DNA of 64,000 bases from JBFXAF01 sp050184585 (GCA_050184585.1 JBFXAF010000007.1:1-64000); one strand, 5' to 3'. Positions 44,238-52,950 are shown, counted from the stretch's first letter. The notes: generated by a model from the sequence alone, not told the origin. Numbers and translations: made by a program.

Positions 44238-44270
44238 AGGAATGTTTTTTTCCTAATAGACAAAATTGTC
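44238..44270. promoter_or_regulatory. Divergent promoter region with two dyads
   Basis: AGGAA-N7-TTCCT (44238-44254, T-rich centre) and GACAAAATTGTC (44259-44270) lie back to back between the glxB operon and the XRE-cupin gene. They are the only A/T-rich dyads in that spacer. Binding by the XRE-cupin regulator is a reasonable guess. Confidence 0.5.
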
Positions 44271-44406
44271 GGCGTTGGCGGCGCGAGCTGCAGGCGTGGA
44301 ACCGCCGTCGCGATCAGCGCAGGCGTTTCCTGAGGACTATGGCTGGCATGGTTTCTTTCACTGGCGATAAGGTGCGATCCATGGCTGCGAGTCAGGAGGC
44401 GATCGG

Positions 44407-45099
44407 ATGCGCAACATAGGGTCGAAGGGGGTCCGTTCGGGAAAGGCGGATTCCGTGGCCGCTGTGTCGCGTCCGTCGCTCACGCAGGATCCGCACGCGA
44501 TGCGAGACCAGCGGGAAAAGGTGCTCGAGGTGGCGATCGGTCGCGAGACGAGGGCCTTCCGCAAGAAGCTCGGCATCACCGTCGCGGAATTGTCCGCGGC
44601 GACCGGCATCTCCATCGGGATGCTGTCGAAGATAGAGAACGGCAACACGTCACCGTCGCTGACGACGCTGCAGACGCTCGGGCGCGCGTTGGGGGTCCCG
44701 GTGACGGCGTTCTTCCGCCGCTACGAGGAGGAGCGCAGGGTCGTCCTGGTAAAGGCGGGGCAGGGGGTCGACGTCGAGCGCCGCGGGACGCGTGCAGGCC
44801 ACCAGTACACCCTGCTGGGGCATATCGGTTCAAATTCCAGCGGCGTGTCGGTCGAGCCGTATCTGATCACCCTGACCACGACGACAGACAAGTTTCCGAC
44901 CTTTCAGCACGAGGGCATGGAGTTCATCTACATGCTCGAGGGCGCCGTGACCTATCGCCATGGCCAGAGCCTGTTCCCGCTCGAGCCGGGCGACAGTCTC
45001 CTGTTCGAGGCAGATTCGCCGCACGGACCGGAAGTCTACGACAGGCTGCCGGCCCGTTATCTGTCGATCATCGTCTACCGGGACCGCGACGGCGGCTGA
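44407..45099 (+). CDS. XRE-family regulator with C-terminal cupin domain
   Basis: A 230-residue regulator. Residues about 45-105 are a helix-turn-helix of XRE type (VAIGRETRAFRKKLGITVAELSAATGISIGMLSKIENGNTSPSLTTLQTLGRALGVPVTAFF). Residues about 140-225 are a cupin sensor (HEGMEFIYMLEGAVTYRHGQSLFPLEPGDSLLFEADSPHGPE) with histidines typical of metal or ligand binding. AGGAGG precedes ATG 44407. It is divergent from the glx-glnT-sox operon and is its likely controller, as in other rhizobia. Confidence 0.9.
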   Translation: MRNIGSKGVRSGKADSVAAVSRPSLTQDPHAMRDQREKVLEVAIGRETRAFRKKLGITVAELSAATGISIGMLSKIENGNTSPSLTTLQTLGRALGVPVTAFFRRYEEERRVVLVKAGQGVDVERRGTRAGHQYTLLGHIGSNSSGVSVEPYLITLTTTTDKFPTFQHEGMEFIYMLEGAVTYRHGQSLFPLEPGDSLLFEADSPHGPEVYDRLPARYLSIIVYRDRDGG

Positions 45100-45246
45100 C
45101 GAAGGGCCGTCGCCGACCGGCCTGGCTGTGGGCCGCAACGAGCCCGGGATCAAGACACCGCGTCCTTGCGGAGAGGCGGCGCCGGCGCCGACCCAGCCTA
45201 CGCGCATGCGCATTTTCTTGTTCCCGCGCTTGACGGTGAACCATCA

Positions 45247-45265
45247 TGATCATAATGTGTGATCA
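45247..45265. promoter_or_regulatory. 19-bp dyad operator, site 2 (enolase-superfamily operon)
   Basis: TGATCAT-AATGT-GTGATCA, a 7-5-7 dyad with 6 of 7 symmetric pairs, ends 52 bp before the chosen TTG start at 45318. That is nearly the same spacing as site 1 to its gene. An extra overlapping TGTGATCACA palindrome sits at 45258-45267. Confidence 0.6.
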
Positions 45266-45317
45266 CATATCTGGCGCCGGGGGCATATCGGTCCGACGGC
45301 CATTGGAGGCAGGGCTA

Positions 45318-46478
45318 TTGCCTGCGATCAAATCAGTCGAAACGCTGATCGTGCAACTGCCGACGCGGCGCGAGCACAAATGGGCGGGCCTCACCGAAGT
45401 CATCGGCCGCTACGTCGTTGTCCGCATGACCGACACCGACGGTCGCGTCGGCTGGGGAGAAGCGCCCGCGCTCAAGGACTGGGGGGGCGAGTTCGGCCGC
45501 TATTTCGGCGAGTCCGCCCTGATCGCGAGGTCGGTGATCGATTCGTATCTGGCCCCGGCGGTGGTCGGTCTGGAACTTGGAAATTTCGTCGAACTGCATG
45601 CGCGGATGGACGCCATCATCCGAGGCTATCCTTACTCCAAGGCGGCCATCGAGTTCGCCGCCTTTGATCTCACCGGACGATGGCTTGGCGTCCCCGTCCA
45701 CACGCTGCTCGGCGGCAAGGCGCGCGAGCGGGTTCCCGTAACGCACTCGATCGGTCTGATCGCCATCGAGGAGGCGCGTGCGGAAGTCGAGAAGGTCGTC
45801 GCCGAAGGCATCAGGACGATCAAGGTCAAGATCGGCGTCGATCCCGAGCGCGACGTGGCGATGGTGCAGGCGGTGCGCGAGGCCGCAGGTGACGACGTCG
45901 AGATCTGCGTCGACGCGAACGAGGGCTACCGCACGCCGGGCGAGGCGGTCCAGATCGTGCGCAGGATGGAAAGGAACCGCCTGAAGTATGTCGAGCAGCC
46001 GGTGATGGGGATCGAGCGGATCGCCGAGGTGGGCCGCCGCATCGATACGCCGGTCATGGCCGACGAATCCGCATGGAACGCCCATGACGCGATGCAGATC
46101 ATCAATGCCGGTGGCATCCAGATCATCTCGATCTACACCACGAAGGCGGGGGGGCTGTACAAGGCCATGGAGGTCGGCGCTGTCTGCCGGGCGGCCGGGA
46201 TCGCCTGCAACGTCAACGGATCGATCGAGATGGGCATCGGCAATCTCGCCAACGTCCAACTCGCCGCCGCATCCCCGGCCGTGACGCTCTCCTGTGTCAT
46301 CCCGGTATCCACTCCCGCAGCGTGGCAGTCGGGGCAGGTGGGGGGCATCTACTACACGGACGACCTTCTGACGGCGCCCATGCGGCTGGTCGATGGCGCG
46401 ATCGTCGTGCCGGAAGGTCCCGGCATGGGTATCGACGCCGATGTCGCCAAGATCGAGAAATACCGCGTGCGCGATTGA
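45318..46478 (+). CDS. Enolase-superfamily enzyme, muconate-lactonizing/dipeptide-epimerase-like
   Basis: A 386-residue protein with a capping domain and (beta/alpha)-barrel. The KxK acid/base pair is in GIRTIKVKIGVD. Metal ligands are Asp in VDANEGYRTP, Glu in VEQPVMG, and Asp/Glu in MADESAWNAHD. The barrel Lys is in TTKAGGLYKAMEVG. This set marks the MLE subgroup (lactonizing enzymes, racemases, epimerases), not mandelate racemase itself. The TTG at 45318 is taken because GGAGG lies 8 nt upstream and the dyad operator lies before it. First gene of a seven-gene operon. Confidence 0.87.
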   Translation: MPAIKSVETLIVQLPTRREHKWAGLTEVIGRYVVVRMTDTDGRVGWGEAPALKDWGGEFGRYFGESALIARSVIDSYLAPAVVGLELGNFVELHARMDAIIRGYPYSKAAIEFAAFDLTGRWLGVPVHTLLGGKARERVPVTHSIGLIAIEEARAEVEKVVAEGIRTIKVKIGVDPERDVAMVQAVREAAGDDVEICVDANEGYRTPGEAVQIVRRMERNRLKYVEQPVMGIERIAEVGRRIDTPVMADESAWNAHDAMQIINAGGIQIISIYTTKAGGLYKAMEVGAVCRAAGIACNVNGSIEMGIGNLANVQLAAASPAVTLSCVIPVSTPAAWQSGQVGGIYYTDDLLTAPMRLVDGAIVVPEGPGMGIDADVAKIEKYRVRD

Positions 46479-46511
46479 GCAGGTTCACCGCGCCGGAACC
46501 GAGGAGCAGAC

Positions 46512-47684
46512 ATGCGGGCAGAAATCGTGGCGAAGCAGGTCAAGGCCATGGCCGAGCACGGGCTCGACGCGATCCTGTGTTCGTCCCCGGAGAACTTCGC
46601 CTACACGACGGGCTTCGTGGTTCCTTCGCAGCCATTGATCCGCCATCGTCACGCGATCACCATCCTTACGGCCGACGGCCAGGCGGCGATCTTCGGCGTC
46701 GATATGGAAGCCTCGACGATCCGCAGGCGCCTGCCGGACGTGCCCAGCCGGATCTGGGCCGAGTTCTCAGACGATCCCATGCTCGTGCTGGCCGACCAGT
46801 TGTCGGGGCTTGGCCTGGCAAGGAGCAGGATCGGGGTGGAGATGGACTATCTGCCGGCCGGGGATTTCGCACGACTGGTGTCGGCGATGCCGGGTGCGCG
46901 GTTCGAACCCGCCGAATCCATCCTGGCCCGCCTGCGCCAGATCAAGACGCCGGACGAGGTTGCGCTGCTCAAGAAACTCTCCCGTATCGCCGACCAGGCC
47001 ATCACCGACGCGCTCGCCGTCGTCGATGCCGGGGATACGGAGCTCGACATCGCCGGCCACCTGACGCGTAACGTCTATTCGCTCGGCGCGCAGCACTTCA
47101 AGCTGCTGATCGTGGCGACCGGCGAACGCAGCATGTTGCCGAACGTCGGGCCTTCCGACCGCGTGCTGAAACGTGGCGACGTTTGCCGGGTGGAGATATT
47201 CTCGGTGATCGACGGCTACCAGGCGGGTGTCTGTCGCACTGCGATCGTCGGCGAGGCGCCTCCGAAGGCCGAGCAGATCTGGGCGCATCTCGTGGAATGC
47301 AAGTATGAAATCATGGCGAAGGTGAAACCCGGCGCCAGTTGTCGGGCGATCTACGACGAATTCATCGCAAAACTCGCCAAGATGAACCTGCCGCCGATAT
47401 CCTTCGTCGGTCATGGCATCGGACTGCACCTGCACGAGGACCCGTATCTCGGACTGACGCCGGTGCTCGGAAAGCCCGGTAGCGACGCGCCTCTGGAGGA
47501 GAACATGGTGCTGGGCTTCGAGCCGCTCTGCTACGACACCGGTTACGGCTTCGGCATGCAGAACAAGGACATGCTGCTGGTCACCGGCAGCGGTTCGGAA
47601 CTGCTCTCCGACTATGCGGATACCGACAGGCTGATCGTCGCTGGCACAGCCAAGAAGGCAGAAGGGGTCAGGGCGGTAGCCTGA
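46512..47684 (+). CDS. Creatinase-like M24 protein lacking most metal ligands
   Basis: A 390-residue pita-bread (M24) protein with the creatinase-type N-terminal domain. Compared with aminopeptidase P, the metal Asp pair D-x-G...D reads VEIFSVIDGYQAGVCR, so the first Asp is Glu and the second is Gly. The last Glu (usual R-x-E-D) is Lys in MQNKDMLLVT. His in GHGIGLHLHED and Glu in GFEPLCY remain. Creatinase likewise works without metal, so a metal-free C-N hydrolase or binding role is likely. It is 33 bp after the enolase-type gene. Confidence 0.86.
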   Translation: MRAEIVAKQVKAMAEHGLDAILCSSPENFAYTTGFVVPSQPLIRHRHAITILTADGQAAIFGVDMEASTIRRRLPDVPSRIWAEFSDDPMLVLADQLSGLGLARSRIGVEMDYLPAGDFARLVSAMPGARFEPAESILARLRQIKTPDEVALLKKLSRIADQAITDALAVVDAGDTELDIAGHLTRNVYSLGAQHFKLLIVATGERSMLPNVGPSDRVLKRGDVCRVEIFSVIDGYQAGVCRTAIVGEAPPKAEQIWAHLVECKYEIMAKVKPGASCRAIYDEFIAKLAKMNLPPISFVGHGIGLHLHEDPYLGLTPVLGKPGSDAPLEENMVLGFEPLCYDTGYGFGMQNKDMLLVTGSGSELLSDYADTDRLIVAGTAKKAEGVRAVA

Positions 47685-47786
47685 CCGCTACGGACGCAGA
47701 TGGCGGGCGCTCAAGGCCTTCGCCCATGCAAAACTATCCCGTTCTTCGAAGAGCTTCGAGCGGGTCAGATCAGTGGATGAGAATGT

Positions 47787-49226
47787 ATGCGCACACTTAT
47801 CGAGCAGCTGAACTTCGCGTTCACGGTCGACAAGGACGACACGGTTCTACGAAGCGCCAGCATCGTCGTCGAGGATGACCACATTGCCGACATCGGGCCG
47901 GCAGCGATCGTCGCCGGGCGCCACAAGAGTTCGTCGTTCGACAGGGTGATCGACGGGAGGATGCTCGGCATCTGCCCGGGCTTCGTCGACAGTCATGTGC
48001 ATCTCTCGGAAACCCTCTCTCGCGCGGTCTTTCCCGACAACATCAATACCCGGACCTGGGTGTTCCACTGGGGCAAGCCATTCTACGCCCATATCACCGA
48101 GGAGGACGAGTATTGGGGCGCGCTGCTCGGGATCACCGAGATGTTGCGCTGTGGCACCACCTGCTTCCTCGACATGGGATCGCAATACGATCCCGGCATC
48201 ACCATACGTGCGATGGAGAAGACCGGCATCCGGGGGATCACCGGGCGACATGCCGCGGACAACCGGCCAACTGAGCTACCACGCGGCTGGACCGAGGAGA
48301 TGGCGGAGCACCACTTCTTCCCGGATGCCCAGTCCGCCCTGAAGGTGCTTGAGGAGTGCGTGAAGCGCTACAACAATTCGCTCGACGGCCGGGCGCGCTG
48401 CTGGGTCAACATCGAAGGCAAGGAGCCCTGCTCCCTCGATCTGCATGTCGGTGCGGTGGCTCTCGCGGAGAAGCTGGGGGTCGGCACGACCTACCACCTT
48501 GCGACCTCCATCGAGGAGGCGCGCGTCTGCGAGAGCAAGTATGGCTGCTGGCCCATCACGCGCATCGACAAGGTCGGAGGGATACGCAAGAACCTAGTGA
48601 TCGCTCACGGCGCCACCGTGACCGACGAGGAGGTTACGCTGCTCGCCGAGCGCGGGGCGTCGGTGGCCTTCTGTCCATGTTCGTCCTTCAAGATCGCCAA
48701 GGGCGCGACGGCGATCGGCAAGTATCCGGAAATGGTTCGGGCCGGCGTAAAGGTTGGTCTCGGGACTGACGGCGTCTCGGCTGGCGGCAACATGAACCTC
48801 ATGCGGCAGATTCCTCTCGTGGCAGGCATGTTCAAGGATGCGCGCATGAACCCGGAAGCCTTCACTGCCAGGCAGGCCTTGCGTGCCGCGACGATCGAGG
48901 GCGCCCGCGCGCTGATGTGGGACGACGAGATCGGCTCGCTGGAGGTCGGCAAGAAGGCGGATTTCGTGCTGTTCGATCTCGACCACATCGAGTGGACGCC
49001 CTTCTACGATCCGCTGCAGGCCCTGGTCTATTCCGCGACGGTCGCGTCCATCGCCGAGACCTGGGTCAACGGCCAGCCGCTCTATGTCGACGGCAAGGTA
49101 AGGGGTGTCGACGAGGTGGAGTTGCGCAAGAAGGCGCGTGAACTCGCCGCCGCAGCGGTGGTGCGTGCCGGCCTCCACGAGAGTGACGTCGCGACGAGCA
49201 CGACGCTTTACGACGAGGGTAACTGA
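47787..49226 (+). CDS. Amidohydrolase (cytosine deaminase/TrzA-AtzB-like)
   Basis: A 479-residue amidohydrolase-superfamily protein. The metal HxH is in GFVDSHVHLSETLS (about residue 70). Further His ligands are in TTYHLATSIEEARVC and IAHGATVTDEE, and the catalytic Asp is in LGTDGVSAGGNMNLMRQ. C-terminal blocks ATIEGARALMWDDEIGSLEVGKKADFVLFD are the usual SsnA/TrzA-type composite domain. It deaminates or hydrolyses a cyclic or aryl amine/amide; the substrate is unknown. It belongs to the unassigned plus-strand pathway operon, 102 bp after the M24 gene. Confidence 0.87.
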   Translation: MRTLIEQLNFAFTVDKDDTVLRSASIVVEDDHIADIGPAAIVAGRHKSSSFDRVIDGRMLGICPGFVDSHVHLSETLSRAVFPDNINTRTWVFHWGKPFYAHITEEDEYWGALLGITEMLRCGTTCFLDMGSQYDPGITIRAMEKTGIRGITGRHAADNRPTELPRGWTEEMAEHHFFPDAQSALKVLEECVKRYNNSLDGRARCWVNIEGKEPCSLDLHVGAVALAEKLGVGTTYHLATSIEEARVCESKYGCWPITRIDKVGGIRKNLVIAHGATVTDEEVTLLAERGASVAFCPCSSFKIAKGATAIGKYPEMVRAGVKVGLGTDGVSAGGNMNLMRQIPLVAGMFKDARMNPEAFTARQALRAATIEGARALMWDDEIGSLEVGKKADFVLFDLDHIEWTPFYDPLQALVYSATVASIAETWVNGQPLYVDGKVRGVDEVELRKKARELAAAAVVRAGLHESDVATSTTLYDEGN

Positions 49227-49252
49227 GAGACGAAGCGCCGTCGGAGGGCAGG

Positions 49253-50338
49253 ATGAAGGTCGCAGTGCTGGGTGCAGGCGCCGGAGGTGCGGCGTCCGTC
49301 GCCGAACTCGTGCAGGCAGGCCACGACGTCCATTTCTGGGCGCGCTCGCAACAGACCCTCGAGCCACACATCGCGCTGGGCGGGGTCGCCCATGATGGAA
49401 AGCTGGGCGAGGGTGTTGCCCGTCCAGCCTTGATCACGGCAGATCTCGGCGCGGCGATAGCGGGGGTCGACGTGGCGGTCGTCGTGCTGCCGACCTTCTC
49501 GCATGCGGCGATGGCGCAGGCCCTTGCCGGCGCCGGCTGGCCGTCCAATCGGCCGGTCGTCCTCAATCCGGGCCATACTGGCGGCGCTCTCGAGTTCGTG
49601 GCGACCTTCTCGCGCGCCATCGGCAAGGCGCCGCCAGTCGTCGAGTTCTCGACACTCACCTATGTCGCGCGCAAGTATCGGCCCGATGGGGTCACCGTCA
49701 GCGGCCGGGCGAAAGAGGTGAAGGCGGCGGCGCTCGGTGGTGGCAACGAGGTGATCGGAATGGCGGGCGCGCTCTATCCCGGCGCGCGACCGGTCGCCGA
49801 TGTGATTGCCTCGGATCTCTCCAACGTCAACATGGTGCTGCATCCACCAGGCGCGGTTCTCGGTGCTGCCTGGGTCGAGGCGACAGGGGGAAATTTCACC
49901 TTCTACGTCGATGCGATGACGCCCGGGGTGACGCGCGTGATGAAGCAGCTCGACGGCGAAAGGCTCGCCGTCGCCCGCAGGTTCGGCCACGAGCTGCCGA
50001 ACCTGATCGAGGAAATGAAACTGATCGGCACGGTCGAGGATCACGTCACCGATACGGATGACTTCCGCGCCGCCATCTCCGGAGGCGAGGCCAACAGGCG
50101 CATCAAGGGGCCGGATTCGCTCGAGTATCGATATTATCAGGAGGATTTCGGCCACGGACTGCTGCCATTCCTCGAACTGGCGTCGATCGCCGGCGTCGAG
50201 ACCCCGGTTGCGCATTCTCTGTTCAGCCTGGCGCAGATCGCAGTCGGCGCGGACTACAGGAAGGGCGGACGCACCGCCGAGGCCATGGGCATTGCCGGGA
50301 TGACCGCGGCGGAACTGATCGGCTGGGTGAGGCGATGA
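49253..50338 (+). CDS. Octopine/nopaline (opine) dehydrogenase-like NAD(P)-binding protein
   Basis: A 361-residue protein. The N-terminal Rossmann motif is VAVLGAGAGGAASVAELVQAGHDVHFW. The C-terminal helical domain has GGEANRRIKGPDSLEYRYYQEDFGHGLLPFLELASIAGVETPV, where a His in HGLLP matches the opine dehydrogenase catalytic His. Opine dehydrogenases join an amino acid and a keto acid, or split the product. It is 26 bp after the amidohydrolase gene, and its stop overlaps the next start by ATGA. The opine-like substrate is inference. Confidence 0.85.
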   Translation: MKVAVLGAGAGGAASVAELVQAGHDVHFWARSQQTLEPHIALGGVAHDGKLGEGVARPALITADLGAAIAGVDVAVVVLPTFSHAAMAQALAGAGWPSNRPVVLNPGHTGGALEFVATFSRAIGKAPPVVEFSTLTYVARKYRPDGVTVSGRAKEVKAAALGGGNEVIGMAGALYPGARPVADVIASDLSNVNMVLHPPGAVLGAAWVEATGGNFTFYVDAMTPGVTRVMKQLDGERLAVARRFGHELPNLIEEMKLIGTVEDHVTDTDDFRAAISGGEANRRIKGPDSLEYRYYQEDFGHGLLPFLELASIAGVETPVAHSLFSLAQIAVGADYRKGGRTAEAMGIAGMTAAELIGWVRR

Positions 50339-51228
50339 CTGACTGGAAGGACCTCACCATCGCCATCGTCGCGGGCGACGCACGCGAGCAGGAGATCGCG
50401 CGCTGTGCGGTCCGTGCCGGCGCCCAGGTGAGAGCATACGGATTTCCATGGCCGGAAGCCGGTATCGACGGCGTCTACCAGGCAGCCGACGCCGCGGACG
50501 CGCTGAGCGGCGCCGATGTCGCGCTCTTCCCTATTCCCGGCATCACATCCGAGGGCGCGCTGTTCGCCCCGAAATGTCCCGAGAAGATCATCCCGACGCG
50601 CGAGATGCTAGCCGGCATGCGCAAGCCGGGCCACATCGTGCTGGGCTGGGCCGACGCCAACCTCAAGGACCACTGCGAAGGGTTGGGGATATCGCTTCAC
50701 GAGTATGAGTGGGACGTCGACCTGATGCTGTTGCGCGGACCGGCGATCGTCGAGGGCGTGCTCAGGGTGATCATCGAGAACACCGAGATCACCATCCACA
50801 AGGCGAACATCATGCTGGTCGGGCAAGGGACCATCGGTTCCCTGCTGAACAGCACTCTGATCAGGCTGGGCGCGCATGTGCACGTCGCTGCCCGAAACCC
50901 AGTCCAGCGTGCGGCCGCTTATGCGGCGGGCGCCGAAACATTGCCTCTCGAGTCGATGGCGGAACTCTTTCCCAAGATGGACATCGTGATCGGCAGTGTG
51001 CCCAAATGTCTCGTCGGGCGCGATCTGCTGGCGCTACTGCCCAAGGACGCGCTGCTCGTCGACGTGGCCGCTCCACCTGGGACGATCGACCGCGACGCCG
51101 CCGCGTCGATGGGCCTGAAAGCCGTCTGGGCAAGAGGCATGGGCGGACGAGCGCCCATTACGGTCGGCCGCAGCCAGTGGGGCGGGATCAGCCGCCGCAT
51201 AGACGGCATATTGAACCTGAGGTCCTGA
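50335..51228 (+). CDS. Dipicolinate synthase subunit A-like (DpaA/SpoVFA) Rossmann protein
   Basis: A 297-residue protein with two Rossmann-like halves: LTIAIVAGDAREQEIARCAVRAGAQVRAYGF at the start, and ANIMLVGQGTIGSLLNSTLIRLGAHVHVAARN near residue 160, with LLVDVAAPPGTIDRDAAASMG. The layout equals DpaA of spore formers. This organism is not a spore former, so the protein is more likely a dehydrogenase of a related cyclic imine acid. It overlaps the opine-dehydrogenase-like gene by 4 nt, indicating joint function. Confidence 0.72.
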   Translation: MTDWKDLTIAIVAGDAREQEIARCAVRAGAQVRAYGFPWPEAGIDGVYQAADAADALSGADVALFPIPGITSEGALFAPKCPEKIIPTREMLAGMRKPGHIVLGWADANLKDHCEGLGISLHEYEWDVDLMLLRGPAIVEGVLRVIIENTEITIHKANIMLVGQGTIGSLLNSTLIRLGAHVHVAARNPVQRAAAYAAGAETLPLESMAELFPKMDIVIGSVPKCLVGRDLLALLPKDALLVDVAAPPGTIDRDAAASMGLKAVWARGMGGRAPITVGRSQWGGISRRIDGILNLRS

Positions 51229-51290
51229 ATGTCCGGGCGCCCAACGGCGAGATGTCGGCGTGGAGGGGACCATCAACCGGGAGGCATGGA

Positions 51291-51491
51291 ATGCCATTCG
51301 TGATCGTCGAAATGTGGGAAGGCCGGACAGTCGAGCAGAAGCGAAATCTGGTGAGGGCTATAACCAGGGCGATGGTGGAGGAAGCCGCGTGCAAGCCGGA
51401 TCACCTGCACGTCGTCATCCACGAGACCGCGAAGCACAATTGGGGCCGCTCCGGCGTCCTCGGCATCGACATGGAGGAAAACAAGAAATGA
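51291..51491 (+). CDS. 4-oxalocrotonate tautomerase-like protein
   Basis: A 66-residue protein MPFVIVEMWEGRTVEQKRNLVRAITRAMVEEAACKPDHLHVVIHETAKHNWGRSGV. Pro1 after Met removal is the catalytic base of the family. GGGAGGC lies 5 nt before the ATG. The stop overlaps the next ATG (ATGA). It would isomerise an enol-keto acid product of the pathway. Confidence 0.85.
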   Translation: MPFVIVEMWEGRTVEQKRNLVRAITRAMVEEAACKPDHLHVVIHETAKHNWGRSGVLGIDMEENKK

Positions 51492-51877
51492 GCGCCGAGG
51501 CCAATTCGGGTCCGCGCGTCATCGCCTTCGGCCATCAACTGATGATGGTGAACGACATCGTGGCGGCGGTCGACTTCTACACGAGACTCCTCGGCTTCAC
51601 GATCAGGCCGGCCAAGCCGCTTGCCGACGGACGCCCGTTCACCGCGTTCCACCACGGGATTGCCCTGATCGAGGGAAAGATGCCGGATCATCGCCAGATC
51701 GACCACATCGCTTTCGAGGTCGATGACGTTCGCGGCATGGATGCCCGGCTCAAGCAGGCTGGCGTCCGATACTTCAACGAACTCCACGACGGTCCCTATG
51801 GGTTGACTGTCTACGTCGCCGACCCCGACGGCACCAAGGTCGAACTCTACCAGGTCGGCGCGCGCGCCAACGAGTAG
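51488..51877 (+). CDS. VOC/glyoxalase-fold protein
   Basis: A 129-residue single VOC unit: FGHQLMMVNDIVAAVDFYTRLLGFTIRPAK, DHIAFEVDDVRGMDARLKQAGVRYF, YVADPDGTKVELYQV. His near residue 16, His in QIDHIAFE and Glu in KVELY are the usual metal ligands. VOC members include dioxygenases, epimerases and glyoxalases; the reaction is unknown. It is the last gene of the operon, coupled to the tautomerase. Confidence 0.85.
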   Translation: MSAEANSGPRVIAFGHQLMMVNDIVAAVDFYTRLLGFTIRPAKPLADGRPFTAFHHGIALIEGKMPDHRQIDHIAFEVDDVRGMDARLKQAGVRYFNELHDGPYGLTVYVADPDGTKVELYQVGARANE

Positions 51878-52206
51878 CCTCCGCCGAGGTGGTCTGTTCC
51901 ATCACTTGTCGTTTGCCATCTATAGAATCCCGATCGGCGGCGGCGAGTTCTGCTTGCAAGGACATAACAATACGCCGAATGGAGGTTGTGCTATTGTGCG
52001 GCGGAAAACATAGTCTCAACCGTGTGGTCAATCCGACACAGGCTGATCGATCGGAACCGGCCTTGGGTTCACGGGTTGCTGGTCGGCTGGACCTCGGCTA
52101 TTGATCACAGATTGAGATTACAGTGGCCCGCGACCAAGATAGTCCTTTCGGGACCGGCGGTTGTGGGTCAACCGTTTGAACGACGGTGGCGAAAGGCGGA
52201 GCAGGC
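51878..52206. other. Intergenic region before the GntR regulator gene
   Basis: About 330 bp with no convincing gene. It holds operator site 3 (52102-52120) and an A/T-richer zone around 51955-52030, which is the likely regulator promoter area. Confidence 0.45.
52102..52120. promoter_or_regulatory. 19-bp dyad operator, site 3 (GntR gene)
   Basis: TGATCAC-AGATT-GAGATTA, weaker (5 of 7 symmetric pairs), 86 bp before the GntR start. Fits autoregulation. Confidence 0.5.
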
Positions 52207-52950
52207 ATGCGCGTTGAAAAGAACAAGAACACGGAGCCGGACGCCAGCGGTTCAGACAAGCCGGCGCGGGGACACGTTCACGAGCGGGTGCTGCGCCATA
52301 TGCGTCAGGGCCTCATGGTCGGGGCTTTCCTGCCGGGTCAGGTCATGAGCTTGCGCAAGTTGGGAGCCAGCCTGGGCACGAGCCCAATGCCGGTGCGAGA
52401 GGTGTTGAGCCGGCTGGTCGCCGCGACCGCGCTCGAGGAGACCAAGGGCGGATCCGTGCGGGTTCCGCGGTTGACCCCGGACAAGCTCGCCGACCTTTTC
52501 GGAGTGCGGGAGGTCCTCGAGGGGATGGCTGCCGAGATGGCCAGCAGGAAGGCCACGCCGGAGCTGGTCGAGGAACTGGCGGAGATCAACGACAGACTCC
52601 ATATCGCCATCGACAAACGAGACATCCATAACTGCCTGCTGCAGAATCAGAGGTTCCACTTTCGACTCTACGAGGCGGCCGGGTCGGAGGTGCTGATGCC
52701 GCTCATCGAGTCGCTCTGGCTCCAGTGCGGGCCCACCATGTACCTGTCCTTGCTCATCCCTTCGATGCCTTGGGATGCGTCATCCCACGAGCACATCCTT
52801 GCGGCGCTCAAACTGAAAAGTGCGGCAGCCGCGAAGAAGGGTATCGTCCAGGATGTGCGCGGCACCTTGAAGGCTCTGCTCAGCGTCTCGGGAATGAACG
52901 GCGTGGAGCTCCCCTTCACCCAGGGTTTCGAGCTGCAGTTCGACCACTGA
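52207..52950 (+). CDS. GntR-family (FCD/FadR subgroup) transcriptional regulator
   Basis: A 247-residue regulator. Residues about 25-90 are the winged helix (HERVLRHMRQGLMVGAFLPGQVMSLRKLGASLGTSPMPVREVLSRLVAATALEETKGGSVRVPRL). Residues 95-220 are the FCD effector domain (LFGVREVLEGMAAEMASRK, QNQRFHFRLYEAAGSEVLMPLIESLW), with His residues of the metal/ligand site partly present (HEHILAAL). ATG 52207 has GGAG upstream. Its position and the 19-bp dyads make it the probable repressor of the nearby operons. Confidence 0.9.
   Translation: MRVEKNKNTEPDASGSDKPARGHVHERVLRHMRQGLMVGAFLPGQVMSLRKLGASLGTSPMPVREVLSRLVAATALEETKGGSVRVPRLTPDKLADLFGVREVLEGMAAEMASRKATPELVEELAEINDRLHIAIDKRDIHNCLLQNQRFHFRLYEAAGSEVLMPLIESLWLQCGPTMYLSLLIPSMPWDASSHEHILAALKLKSAAAAKKGIVQDVRGTLKALLSVSGMNGVELPFTQGFELQFDH

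Noticed and set aside
50335..51228. DpaA-like gene as evidence for sporulation
   Set aside because: No DpaB partner or spore genes are present and the operon context is catabolic.
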